NCBI GenBank assembly: GCA_963680875.1
Contig: OY804577.1
Coordinates: 101,133,906 to 101,197,905 of the forward strand
Direction: 5' to 3'
DNA: 64,000 nt
Origin: Bathymodiolus brooksi
Taxonomy: Eukaryota > Mollusca > Bivalvia > Mytilida > Modiolidae
A program made the position numbers and the translations under genes. Below the pieces are notes generated by a model. The model saw only the letters and a program-made list of their open reading frames with translations. It searched no databases and was not told where the DNA came from. Numbering within the stretch: the first letter of the stretch is position 1; each line of letters opens with the position of its first letter. Positions 50,899 through 63,400 of this stretch are shown here, piece after piece.

Positions 50899-51346
50899 CG
50901 TAAAGTATTAAAAACTGTTATTGTGAATACAACACATCTAGTCGTGGTACCAGTTAATTCTACCCAATCAAGCATCCGCTCTCCAAGGTATAAATACCAC
51001 TTGTAACATGAATACATTATTTTCCTTTGATCGTTGTCGTGGTTTATATACCACAATATAAACAACAACTAATAACTATGAAATGATGCACGCATATACG
51101 AGATATTGTACACTTTAAATCTGGGTTGTAGTTTTATTGCTATCAGAGAGTCGTGCAGAAATCAACGACTTAGATATGATTCGTTCGATTACTTAACAGT
51201 TTAACACTGAAACCATGGTATATATATTTTACTTCTAAAGGTAATATGTTATACATGGTTATTTTTAGGCATTACTGAATAACAGTCAACAAATATTTAA
51301 CGTATGTATTCATGCCAAAATATAATGTGCATTGCTTGTTGGTCCT

Positions 51347-51353
51347 TATAAAC
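51347..51353 (+). promoter_or_regulatory. Candidate TATA box of gene C
   Basis: TATAAAC 45 bases before the ATG at 51392, conserved with gene B. Sequence more than about 150 bases upstream differs between the two genes because of the 3.4-kb length difference. Confidence 0.3.
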
Positions 51354-51391
51354 TTCCGGGTTGACACCATAAACAACATAAAACGTAGAAC

Positions 51392-51440
51392 ATGATATTT
51401 CTGATATACACGATATTAGTGATTCTACAGCAGTATAAAG
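51392..51440 (+). CDS. Gene C exon 1: signal peptide
   Basis: Identical in sequence to gene B exon 1 (ATG plus 15 codons and one base, then GTAAGA). The flanking leader and intron differ by scattered substitutions, and by the loss of 3.4 kb only about 150 bases upstream of the ATG relative to unit 1. Confidence 0.72.
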
Positions 51441-54400
51441 GTAAGATATTTTGTTGCATAATCACAACTGACTACTGACTGTCCATTTCATTAGTAAGCA
51501 CATTAATGTCTTCTCAGTAGGGGGTCACAAGGATATATATTTCCATCTGATGGTATCATTGTTAGTATGCCATTTTTAAAACAAGAACTTCCTCAGAAAT
51601 GGTCGACAAAATCGGAAACCGCAGTAATATTAATTATTCTTTTATTAAACTTCAAAATCTAATATATAGAGATTAATACAGACCTTTTCCATATCATCCC
51701 GAGACCCCCATATCAGCACGAGACACAGTCGCGGGCTGATATGGGTCGAGGGATGATATGGAAAAGGTCATGTATGAATCTTTTTATCATATACTTCCGA
51801 CAAATTGTTATATGAAACAATTATACTAAATGAAATAATTAAATTAATTTATTTGAAAGCTTAAGTGTGTATTCAACAGATACATTTTCAGAACACTATT
51901 CTCAAACACGATCATTTCTACCCTCATTAATATTAATGGCAACATTTCACATGAAGGCATTTTGAAACATAGAAAATATAGATGTGATTCTTTATTGTCA
52001 TTTATTTTATTTATCGTGAATTATGACGAGGGAGTTTCCCGTGAATCGTTTTCATTTAAAATCATTGTACGTTCTCCTTGATATAATCATCTAACGTTTC
52101 AGTGATTTTTATTTAATGTGGTCTTCTTGAGGACAATTTTCCCCTTTCAACTCGATTTGTTAATATTACAAACATCCTTTATTATCACCCTGGTCACTTC
52201 CACCGATTCTTGTTAGCACGATTAGTACTAATAAGCTCGCGAAGCGAGCTATTTATGACTGAAACATGGTACACTGAAATCAATAAATGAACAATGACGA
52301 ATACCATTTACTTTGACTAGAATACCATTTACTTTGACTAAAACAGAAATCCTTATCATCCATACACTATGCCTAGGAGAAAGCTTCAACACATCAGGGT
52401 TACCGCTTTTCGAGAACCATTGAGAACTTACGAAAGAGATCTGAAAGGTTTTCGAAGAGCAGAACATCCGGTCCAATCGTAACTACTCGACCATTCTCGC
52501 TACGCCTAGTGTAGCGGAAATTGCCGAGTAGTCACGATTGATACCGGTTTCGCGAGCTTTTCAGACGGTGCCTGTTTCATATTAGTAGGCAAGTAACAAG
52601 GATAAAAACGTACTTTTAACAATTTACGTTGGGTTTCATATTCTTCAAGAAGTGTGATCATTATAATTTACTTCCCGTGAAATGTGATTAGTAAACAGTA
52701 TTTTTCGTGAACCATGATGAGACCCATATCTCCCACTCAAAGTTGTGTGTCGGGTAATGTATATAAACAGACGTCACCGGAAATACCGGGAGTAACTTCC
52801 ACGAGACGCACTATTATGGGTTTTTTGCACGAGACGTCTCTGATATGAGTCATCAGCCTGGGGGTGAAATTATAGCTAGTTTACCTCCGGTCGTTACACA
52901 TATGCAAAGACTATCATATTAATGCCAAGTATATGGTAAATTAAAATACAAACCTTGATGCTTAACTTGGTGTGAACGACGCGTGTACACTCAAAGTCCA
53001 GCAATAACGTTAAAGTCTTCGAGTGCAAGAAAACAAAAAGTTAACTAACGAAACAGGTGGCAATCTTTGTCGTAAATATGGAAAATGCACATCATAATGG
53101 ATAAACGGATCCCAACCTTACACAGCTGTATGCCTAGATTTTCATTGACTACATGGTATTACTGAAATTATTAGAGATCGTTTCACACTCATATTAGAAT
53201 AACAGACAACTCCTCATTATTGAAGACCCTACAGTGACTGTAAAAGGAAGAACAGCTAATGCAATGAACAAACAGTAATAAAGTCTTTGACACCCATAGA
53301 AACGATTTCCGCATGAAATGATGTTCGGTTCGTCTTTACCTTCAGTTGTTTGTAAGAAGGTGCATATCTTATTTACGTTATTTGTGTTTGTTTGCGCATA
53401 GTGGTGTGTCCAACACAAACTGTGTTGTGTTTTTGTTTTGTTTGTCTTCGTCTTGTGTACTCTATGTTGCCAGTTTCTCTGGGTTGTGTTGCGTTTTTGT
53501 TTTGTTTGTCTTCGTCTTGTGTACCCTATTTTGCCTGTTTCTCTGGATTGTCCTTTTTTGATTGCCGCATCGGTATTCTCTATCGTTTATTCATTCTTAA
53601 TAGACAAATGACTTGATTGCTGAACAATACATTAGATAGAGCCTTCAACTAAAAGTGTCCGTATTGTAGGTATATGTTTTAGTCATGTAATATGTCCATG
53701 GTTACTTCCTAAAATTTCCATTTTCCAACATTTTATCATTTTGTCTGCCATGAAGACTAGTTAGTTGATATTTTTCACCAAATAATATTAATGCAAACGT
53801 AGATGTCAAATTCAGTGCGCACGAAGCGTTTCTTGAAAAACCTGCATCAGGTACGATAGAAATGCCAAATAGTTTAAGCGTTTTAGGATCAAAAACAGAA
53901 AAAACGCCAATTATAAGCAGAACCTACATTCTTGGCTATTAGTCTCTTATTTACAGGCATTCACTGATCTTTGAACTCGTCGTGTTTGTCGTTTTAACTT
54001 CTGCGAGAGTGTTTTTTTTTGGATTGAAGCGATATTAGACACGGTTTTTGTTTGGCTCATTGTTTTGTTTTTGTAATCCGAGATTCATATATCAAACACG
54101 TCGGGTTGGAATTCCATTTAGGAGATAACTATATTGTATTTGAAAATTTCACGGCATCAATTGGAGATTTGATGGCCGCTAATTGAGTTTACTGGCGACG
54201 CAACAGCGGAGCCAGTGAACGAATATTTGCGACCATGAAATCGACAATTGATGCCGTGAAATGTTCAAATACAATACAGTTATCTCCATTCTAATGTAAT
54301 CATGTGTATAGATGTGTATTGCCACATTATTGACGAGATGACGTAAGCGGTAATCAGCTAAAATTATAAACAAATATATCATGCTATTTCAACCGTTGAA

Positions 54401-57400
54401 TTGATACCGTGAAAATTACACCTTTAAATCGACAATTAATGCCGTGATTTTTTTCAAATACAATACAGTTGTCTCCATACTATTGCAATCATGTTCATTG
54501 CCATATGATTGACAAGATGACGTATGCGGTAATCGGCTAAAATATATCAAGATATTTCAACCGTGTAAATAAAGGTAATAACAAAATTACCGAACTCCGA
54601 ACAATCTTATAAAGGGAAAGTCAAAACTCATAATTATATAAACAGACAAAATCAGTCAACAACCGGGAAACTGTGAAAACCGTAATCGATACCTTGAAAA
54701 TTACAGCATTGTCCAATCACAAATCACAAACAACTACATTAGAATGTTCGATATCAGTCAGCCACATTTATAGCTCTATCCCTCACACCAGTGCTTCAAA
54801 TTCGTTTGGTTCCCTTCGTTCTCGTATCTGTATTCAGCATATTGTGGTTTATCAACGGAATAGCAGATCGGTGGTTTTCTCCTGGTACTCCGATGTTCTC
54901 CACCAATAAAACAGACCTCCACGAAACAACTGAAATATTGTTGAAAGTGGCGTTAAACACCCATAACCTTAACCCTATCAACAGAATACCTCGTGTCGTG
55001 GTTAACTAGTTTGTTGTTTATTACTGATTAACTGTATATTCTCAGTGTTTTATGGCTTTGTTGTTTTAATTTCTAGGTATGACAAGAGAGATCACAGATC
55101 CATGTCCGTCTGATATTAATAAGAGTACAATAGGTAAATACATTACCAGCTCATTCTATCTTTAAAAAAGTTATTATTTCATCGTGAACACTGAAAACGC
55201 AGCATAAGATGTAGTGCAGTGACGAATCGAGAAAAGACGCTTATTTTTCGAGTTTAATGTACCGGAATACCACACGGCTGAAATTTTCCCAGATGAAAGA
55301 GTATACATCAAAGTACCAGTTTAGCCCTGTCGTCGCGTTTTCTCATGGTGCAGTTTTTTAGGAGAGCGTAACATTTGGGGGTAATCGCATTTTCACATTT
55401 CTAAGTATGTCTACTTTGCGATACTGTTTTTTTTAATATTTGACAAAAATGAAAACTCTTTTCTGATTAAATTGAGACTACTATATCTTATCTTTCATTT
55501 GAAATAACAAGGTAAATAAAGAACAGAAAATTAGCAGTTAGAATTAAGATTATTTTCTGAGAGTCAATTTTCGTGATCTTCCACCACCTTTCAATTCCAT
55601 TTAAAATTGTTCCACGCTATTTATGAGGAAAATATAATTCGCTATGAATTGAAACTTTATTTGTAATATTATGTGTGTTAAATTTGTCAATCAAAACTTG
55701 AAATTAAACGTTTATCATCTTTTTTTAAACTTTACTAGCATTCTGTAAATTTGATACGTACTGAGCATGGTGTCGCTCCCCCGTCTAACACACCCCTGAT
55801 TACATTGAGTGCAATGCGTGTCGTTTAAAACGAAATTACTATGAAATTAACTTGTCTCTCAATGAAATAATTTATATGCTTATTACAAGAATTCAGTTTA
55901 ATATCTCATTTTATTGTGATGGTTTTAGTGTAGGAGTTATTTAAAGCAGAATATCAGTTGTTGAAAATAAGCTCCTATAAGGCACAAATAATACAATGAC
56001 CAAGTCGGAATACTTGTTTAATCCGGAAAATGTGCAGTCCCGTTAAATTTGCCCACTCTTTGCCGATAAAATGTCGAAACACAAGCAATTGGGAATTATG
56101 TGTCATTTGTCAAATAAACACACCCGACAGTTTGTCCTGCGCTACAGAGAAGGGCAGAGATACTCTGTTTGATGCGATCAACAAGCGACAAGATGATGTT
56201 TATCGTCGCCTGTATGACGAATTTAATTCTTTGAGCTTGGTTCCTTTAAATGAAATAAAGTATCATAGGTCTTGTTATAAAGCCTATACAAGTAAAAGCA
56301 ATTTACAACGGTTTGTCAGCGATGTTCCAGAATGACGCTTCAGTGTCTACTATGAAGACGCGTTCTAAAACCTTGCCACAAATAAACTGGGACTATTGTA
56401 ATTTTTGTAGACAAAAGGCTATCAAGAAAGATAGAAAACTTGAGCGCATTGAAAGTAGTGAACGCGTCAAATACATTTTAAATGCCGCAAGAGGTAAGTT
56501 TGATTATGATTTGTCGAGCCTCTTTACCGTTGACGATGTCCAGGAAAAAGCGCAGTATCATTCGGCATGCATTACAAATTATTTGCTGAAGTGGAAAAAA
56601 GAACATAGTGCTGATAATTACTCTACAATAAAAAATGAGTCGGAACATGATATTGCATTCAAAAAATTCTTAGACAAGAAAGCGTTTACTATGTCTTCCT
56701 TGTTAGACAAATTGTGTTCCTTGCTTCCAGAGGCTTTATCGACAAAGTATTATACTGCCAAATTACAGACACGGCTTCAAAATCATTACGGCGATACTAT
56801 TGTGATCGAAAGTCAAAAGGGACAAGGTCAATCAAATATAGTTTTCAGTAGTTCGATATCAGTTGCTGACGCTATTCGTGCCGCAAGTAAGTTGAAAGCA
56901 GACCTCAATTTTTCAGAGGTAGAAGCTTCTTTCGTAGATGGCCTGATATGCAGGAAGATCAGATTCTTCATGATGCTGCGAAGGTATTACGTGGCTCTTT
57001 ACACGCAGTCGAAATTTCCAAAGATTTCTATCCTTCTTCATCTGATCTGTCTCGTCATAGATCATTACAATTCATTCCGCCTTCTCTTATGACCTTCCTT
57101 TCATGGTTGGTTGATGACAATTGTTTTCATATTGAAAGTGACTACAATGCGTTGTCACACGATAAAGCTAGGAAATGTATTACTGTAGCCGAAATGATAA
57201 TATCGTTGCACAAAAACAGCTTCACTCCATTTAATTTGGGATTGGCCCTACAACTTTACCACGGGTACGGATCTAAACATTTAATTGAAACCCTTCATGC
57301 ATTTGGTATTTGTGCTTCTTACACTGAAGTGAGACAGTTTTTGACCAGTGCCGCAAACCATGAGATAGCAAAAACTGAAGTGTCTTGCATTCTTTACGGG

Positions 57401-60400
57401 ATAAGTCCTAAAACGCTCGGCGGTGACTTTATTCAAGAAGGTGCTGACAACATAGACCTATATACAGAAACCATAGACGGAAGAAATACTATGCACTCTA
57501 TGGCTCGAGCAGTTTTCAGGTGGTGCAAGATCATCCACCAACTTCAGAAATCAGTTCAACCAAGATTAAACGAGGTCAAGACCGATCACTTTCCATGACA
57601 GAGGAAACCACACCATTCATGGCATGTTACTTATTCTGTATTGCACTTCATTTTTCGTTACGCAAAAGGTTGTTTCACTTCTAAACCCACAATCTATTTC
57701 AACTGTCCAATGCATTGTCTGCAAACAAGGAGGGTTGCGTGTTGTAAGATTTCACGTTATTTTTTCTCTTTTATTCCTATACATGTTAATCACATTTATC
57801 TTGCAAATCTTTAATATACATGATATGTAGTAACAAACTAGTTATTTTCATTTTTTTGTCTCTTCAATACTTAATATTGAGATATGGACTTTGTCATTTT
57901 TTTTGTATGAAATCTTCTTAGATGCTTGTTCTTGTTGTCGTAATTTTTTCCTTGTTTCTCTATGAATTTGGTTCAAACTTTCCAGAAAAGATATACATAT
58001 ATTGAATTATTCTTATGTATAATTCTAAGAAATGTCAATGACTTGCGGTGAAAATATACGTGTGTTAATATCGATTTGTGAATTTCCCCCCCCCTTTTTT
58101 AATTAGGCGCATATTTCAGTTATGTTTTTAAAGTCAGACTTTTGTAACCGCAACAACCTCACTTTCAATGCCTGTCTCAACCATATGTATGAAGTAGGTT
58201 AAGCAGTGACGAATGCTAGTTAAGATATTTCGGATAATGTATGAAAAAATGAAAATGTCTTCGTTCTTAGATTTGACCTTTGACTCCGGATATAGAAAAT
58301 ATGCACCATACTAGAATGCGACGACATGCCTAAATCGATGCAAAATGTCTTTTTCTTCAAAATAATATCCAATGCAGCCTTGTGGTATTTCGGTCCATTA
58401 AATTTTCCATTTTACCTTGATTGTCACTGCACTAATGTGTATGACTGCCTACTATTACTAACTGTACATGTGATGTGTAATATGCTGTTAAAGACTGTAA
58501 GAATGATAAAGTTGAAGTGCATAATCTAGTAGTTGCTATTAAATTGCAACTTGTAGGGTCAAGATATTTGTGAGATATTTTATATGTTTCTTTATCCGGC
58601 TATCTAAAATGCAATTGCATCTAAAAAAAAATGAATCCGCTCACATCTGGCAAATATCAATTTTTTTTTTTTAATTCCGGATTGTACATCCTTAATTCTG
58701 AACCCGTCAGCCCTCTAATCATACATAGGAAACCTTTTATTGATATTCAGAAATGATCTTACTCCTTCATAAAACCATAATGATATTTTTAGAGAAGTAC
58801 ATCGATGTTCGTCGTTGATTATTCGTTTGAAATGGGACTATTGACGTGACCCAATACTGGATTTTTATTGATATGGTATATCACTAGATTAAAAGAAACA
58901 TACAACATACATCTAATCATTCCAATCAAACTGGAGAAGTGATGGACACGCTTAATTTTCAAACTATTCTACGAGTTAAGCCTTCCATGCAGTCAATGGT
59001 GTTTTTGCTCTTCAACCTTTTACGTAAACATTTGCTCATGGTTCGGTACATTGTGTTTGCTGAAGAATACTTCTGGTTGGATTTTAATAATATTGTAAAC
59101 CAGCTTAAGTGAAATCGTAACACGCATCTAGCATAGCTACATACGGATGGATTGTCCACTACTACATGGAAGGCCATCTTGAAATAGAATGAAGGAATGC
59201 TGAAGTTATGATGATAATATATTCATTCGTATATCTACGTTTCCCCTCTACACGCATTGAAAACGGTTCTCATCATATCATCTACTAAAATAAACAGCTG
59301 GACCAAAAGTTGTTCAATTTCTACATTTGCTAAGTTTCTACACAGAAGTCAGTATTTGTTCCACAGGAACACCAAACACCAAAGTCACAAACTAATATAA
59401 AAAAAGAGAAGAAAAAAAAAACAAATAATGGAATGGAAATGAATTCAACAGTCTGTGGAAAGAAAAACAAACGGAATCAACTTAGTAGTAGTACTAATTT
59501 TCGATTTAACTGTATTTGTACAATACCTCGACGTTATCAAAAAACGACGTTAGAAATAATTGTTTATCTATTCAGTCGATCATCAAAAGTTTAAATATGA
59601 ATGTGACATCAACTGATATATCTAATGCTTTTGTTGATAGTTGATGTTATTAATATAAAATTAATAAACAAATAAGATGTTAACGATGAAACGATATTCT
59701 CAAAACATACAAGTAAATGTTCATGATAAAGTATTTATACTGATTTGAACTATATATTATCATCAAATATATACGGATTGCTTTCCTGACAATACGTGGA
59801 ATAGCTATATTTATATATGTTTTATTTGCTTTCTTACAGTGGATATGTGTGAGTCACAATTTGCAAAAGAAGACGACACAAAGTCTGGAAGCTTCATACT
59901 AGACAGTGTCGTATTACGTATAATGACACAAGACAATTGTTTCTGTCGGGTGACGATAGACAATCAAATAGAACCAGTATCAATTGGTTTGAGAAAATTC
60001 GATGGTCTCACGTCATCAACACCAGTAGAAAATGAATGTGGACTTGTAGTTGACATCAATCATATACCTGATATGTCAACAGGAAATGTAATAGCTCCAA
60101 TTGAATGTGTTAAGAACACTGATTTTCGTAATATATCATTGTTACTAAACAGTACTTTACAGTTTAAATCTAGAATAATAAATGGAACATTCACCCGGGG
60201 CTACTGTATGCAGATACGACGAGGTAACGCATCATTATTATTTATAAATTAGAAATATCAATATTATTATGAACATAACATACCTAAACTGCATTAATCA
60301 GCCAGTATAGCACTCACCACCTGCAAAACACAGCAAATCAATTTCTATTGGGTTGTATAAATATAGATTATTACATGGCATTTTTCATTTCGTACCCTTT

Positions 60401-63400
60401 ATCAGTCCTAGGTCATTATATCAGCCCGAGAACAGATATGCTTAAGGGATGATATATGAACGAGGGCTGTTAAAGGGTATAATATGAAAATTGACATGTA
60501 ATGATATATATCTTCATCTGAGAAACAGGATACTGGACCAGGGCTATAAAAAGATTCGCTTTATTCGATCTCTTAAAAAGTTTATATTCCGATACCAAGA
60601 TCTTGTCGAAATATATTCCGTCTCTGCCGAAAAAATTATAAGCGATGCATTTTCATATAGTGAAAATGTATAAAGATAAAGAAGTAAAAAATGTCAAGGA
60701 TGTTTTTTTTGTCAATGTGTGACGTAAAAATATTTTTGACATTTACGTCACCGAATATGGTACTACTTTGACAACTATTTTACCTATTTTGTTCCTGTAT
60801 TTAAATACTGTTACAGTGACAGTCGGAACCTTTGAACCGTAATGAGAGCGGGAGGTTTGGCGACTTAAAATCTGATTCAACCCACCATTTCTTTAGAAAT
60901 GCCTGTACCAAGTCAGGGTCATTACGGTTTTCACAGTTTTCCGGTTGTTGACTGATTTTGTCTGTTAATATAATTATGAGTTTTGACTTTCCCTTTGTAA
61001 GATTGTTCGGAGTTCGGTAATTTTGTTATTACCCTTATTTATCATATATTTCAACAGAGGAAATATCTGATTTGTAACAAAACTGTTTAGTGAGTTTTGG
61101 ATAGAATTAAATATATCAAAAACATGTAGGTATAGAACAAGAATTGTATTGTTTTAATATGCAAATCCAATAAATGCACTCTCAATATTATAAGAGATAA
61201 AATTGGCAGTAATAATAACTTTCTGTGCAAATATTCAATGAAACAGCTTAGTCCGCCGTATTTGTAAAAGAACAGTTTTCAAGAAATTCACGAAGTGAAC
61301 TTACGAACATTGACGGAAAAGCATGTAATAGCATTCCTAAGGCAGTTAATAAACTTGATTTTTCAGCCCTCTGGGGGTCATTCTTGTGAGACTGGGTTAA
61401 ATAAACATGATTCCTCTTATTATTCTAAGCAAAACTCAAAGTTTCATCACAAGTTAAAATGTTACCTATATAAGTATATGATAAACATAATCCATCATCT
61501 TAAGTTAAAACAAATAATAATTATTTATCAATGCAGTTTTATAATTGTATTATCCATAGACTAACTACGGTCAGGTAAAGGATATGCATTTGGGATGCAA
61601 CTGCTAGACTGAGTATAAATCAATATAATTAGTAAAACACAAAACACAGACACCGTGAGAACAATTCCAAATGTTTTGTACAGGCACTTCAAAAAAACAT
61701 GTCGGGTTTAAGCTCCTCCCATCCCACATGTCAGTAAAATGCCAGTTGTCATGTAGTAACGGTTTAGCTGCTTTCTTGTTAAGAACGCTCAAGCTTTAAA
61801 ACCAATATATGTATTCCTCGTGATGCAGAAGTTGTCATATGTATAATATTAGTTCAATTCAAGAGACCATATGACCTTACTAATCATTTAATCATTAGAT
61901 AGACCACAAGGCCAACGTAAGACATAATAGAGGAACAATAATCAGCTTTGAACGGCAATTTAATTGTCAACGACATCTGTTTTCATATGTCTTCCAAAGC
62001 TTGTAAAAGATAAGAAGATTCATGAGGCTAGAGCCTTTAATTTCACATACAGGTATATTGATGACGTTTTATCTATCAATAATTCTAGATTTGCAGAATT
62101 TCTTCCATTGATATATCCTCCAGAGCTGGAAGTTAAAGAGACCACAGATACCGCTTCGTTCGCATCATTTTTGGACTTATACCTCGAATTTGACGACAGT
62201 GGTCAAATCAGTACTAAAATTTATGATAAACGGGACGACTTCAATTTTAAGATCATAAATTTTCCAAATATGTGCAGCAATATACCAGCTTCTCCTGCAT
62301 ATGGTGTTTACATCTCGCAATTGATTCGCTATGCAAGGGGCCAGTAGCAATTGTTCTGATTTCCTGAAACGTCATCTTCATCTGAGAAACAGGCTACTGG
62401 ACCAGGGCTATAAAAAGATTCGCCTTATTCGAATTCTTAGAAAGTTTATATTCCGATACCAAAATCTTGTCGAAATATATTCCGTCTCTGCAGAAAAGAT
62501 TATAAACGATGGATTTCCATATAGTGAAAATGTATAAAGATAAGGTTTCAACAAAAATGTCAAAACAAATTTTTTTATCAATGTGTGACGTAAAAGTGTT
62601 TTTTGACATTTACTTCACTGAGTTTGGCGCTGATTTGACAACTGTTTTACCTGTTTTGTTCAAGTATTGTTGTAAATACTGCTATAGTGACAGCCAGAAA
62701 CTTTGAGCGGTAATGAAATGGGGAGGTCTGGCGCTTTAAAATCTGATTCAACCCACCATTTCTTTAGAAATGCCTGTACCAAGTCAGGGTCATTACGGTT
62801 TTCACAGTTTTCCGGTTGTTGACTGATTTTGTCTGTTTATATACTTATGAGTTTTGACTTTCCTTGTGTTAGATTGTTCGGAGTTCGGTAATATTGTTAT
62901 TATCCTTATGTAGTCAAATAATCGAATACATTTCAACAATATAAACTCGATACGCAGGAGCGGTTAGCACATTCCTATCAAGGTATGAATTGTTTTTATA
63001 ATAGCGCAATTGAAGAAGTCTCTTTGCCATATAGTTTGGTAGAGGGCTAATCATTGATATCAAATATGAGGTAAATGTTTATGTTTTTGTTCGATGGCAT
63101 TTTTTCGCCATCAATATAAATCGGTAGATCTGCATGAATGTGCTTGTGAATGTTGAACGCCAATATGAATTATATATAAGTAGTTTCGGAAGGCGGTGAA
63201 ACCACCGACTTGTCGCAAGTTAGGAACAAGTTTAATCACATAAAGATGTAGCAAGATGTAGACCCGTGATGAACGTGAATCGAACTCACAACTTTATTGA
63301 TAGTACATATACAAAATGTAGTTGATTGCAATGGTAAATGTGAATATAGCTGCCATACGTCAGTTACCCCTAAATATGTCTGTCTGCAAGCTGTCCATAA

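Larger units (their letters stand above)
40621..51391. other. Spacer between gene B and gene C
   Basis: Counterpart of 13646-22074, with three private insertions (41041-43309, 43616-46041, 46376-47438) and without the 3.4-kb block. No host gene recognised. Confidence 0.6.
29706..55829. repeat. Tandem segmental unit 2
   Basis: Second copy of the large unit, direct orientation, all landmarks collinear with unit 1. The E3-to-E3 distance to unit 3 is about 26.1 kb. Three clean insertions are private to this unit: a Helitron-like element at about 41041-43309, a DNA transposon at 43616-46041 and a solo LTR at 46376-47438. The empty sites are readable in unit 1 near 14065, 14390 and 14718. Confidence 0.95.

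Noticed and set aside
53346..53616. Two overlapping Cys/Phe/Leu-rich frames resembling TM proteins
   Set aside because: Created by a local 64-base tandem duplication of a T- and G-rich repeat; absent in unit 1.
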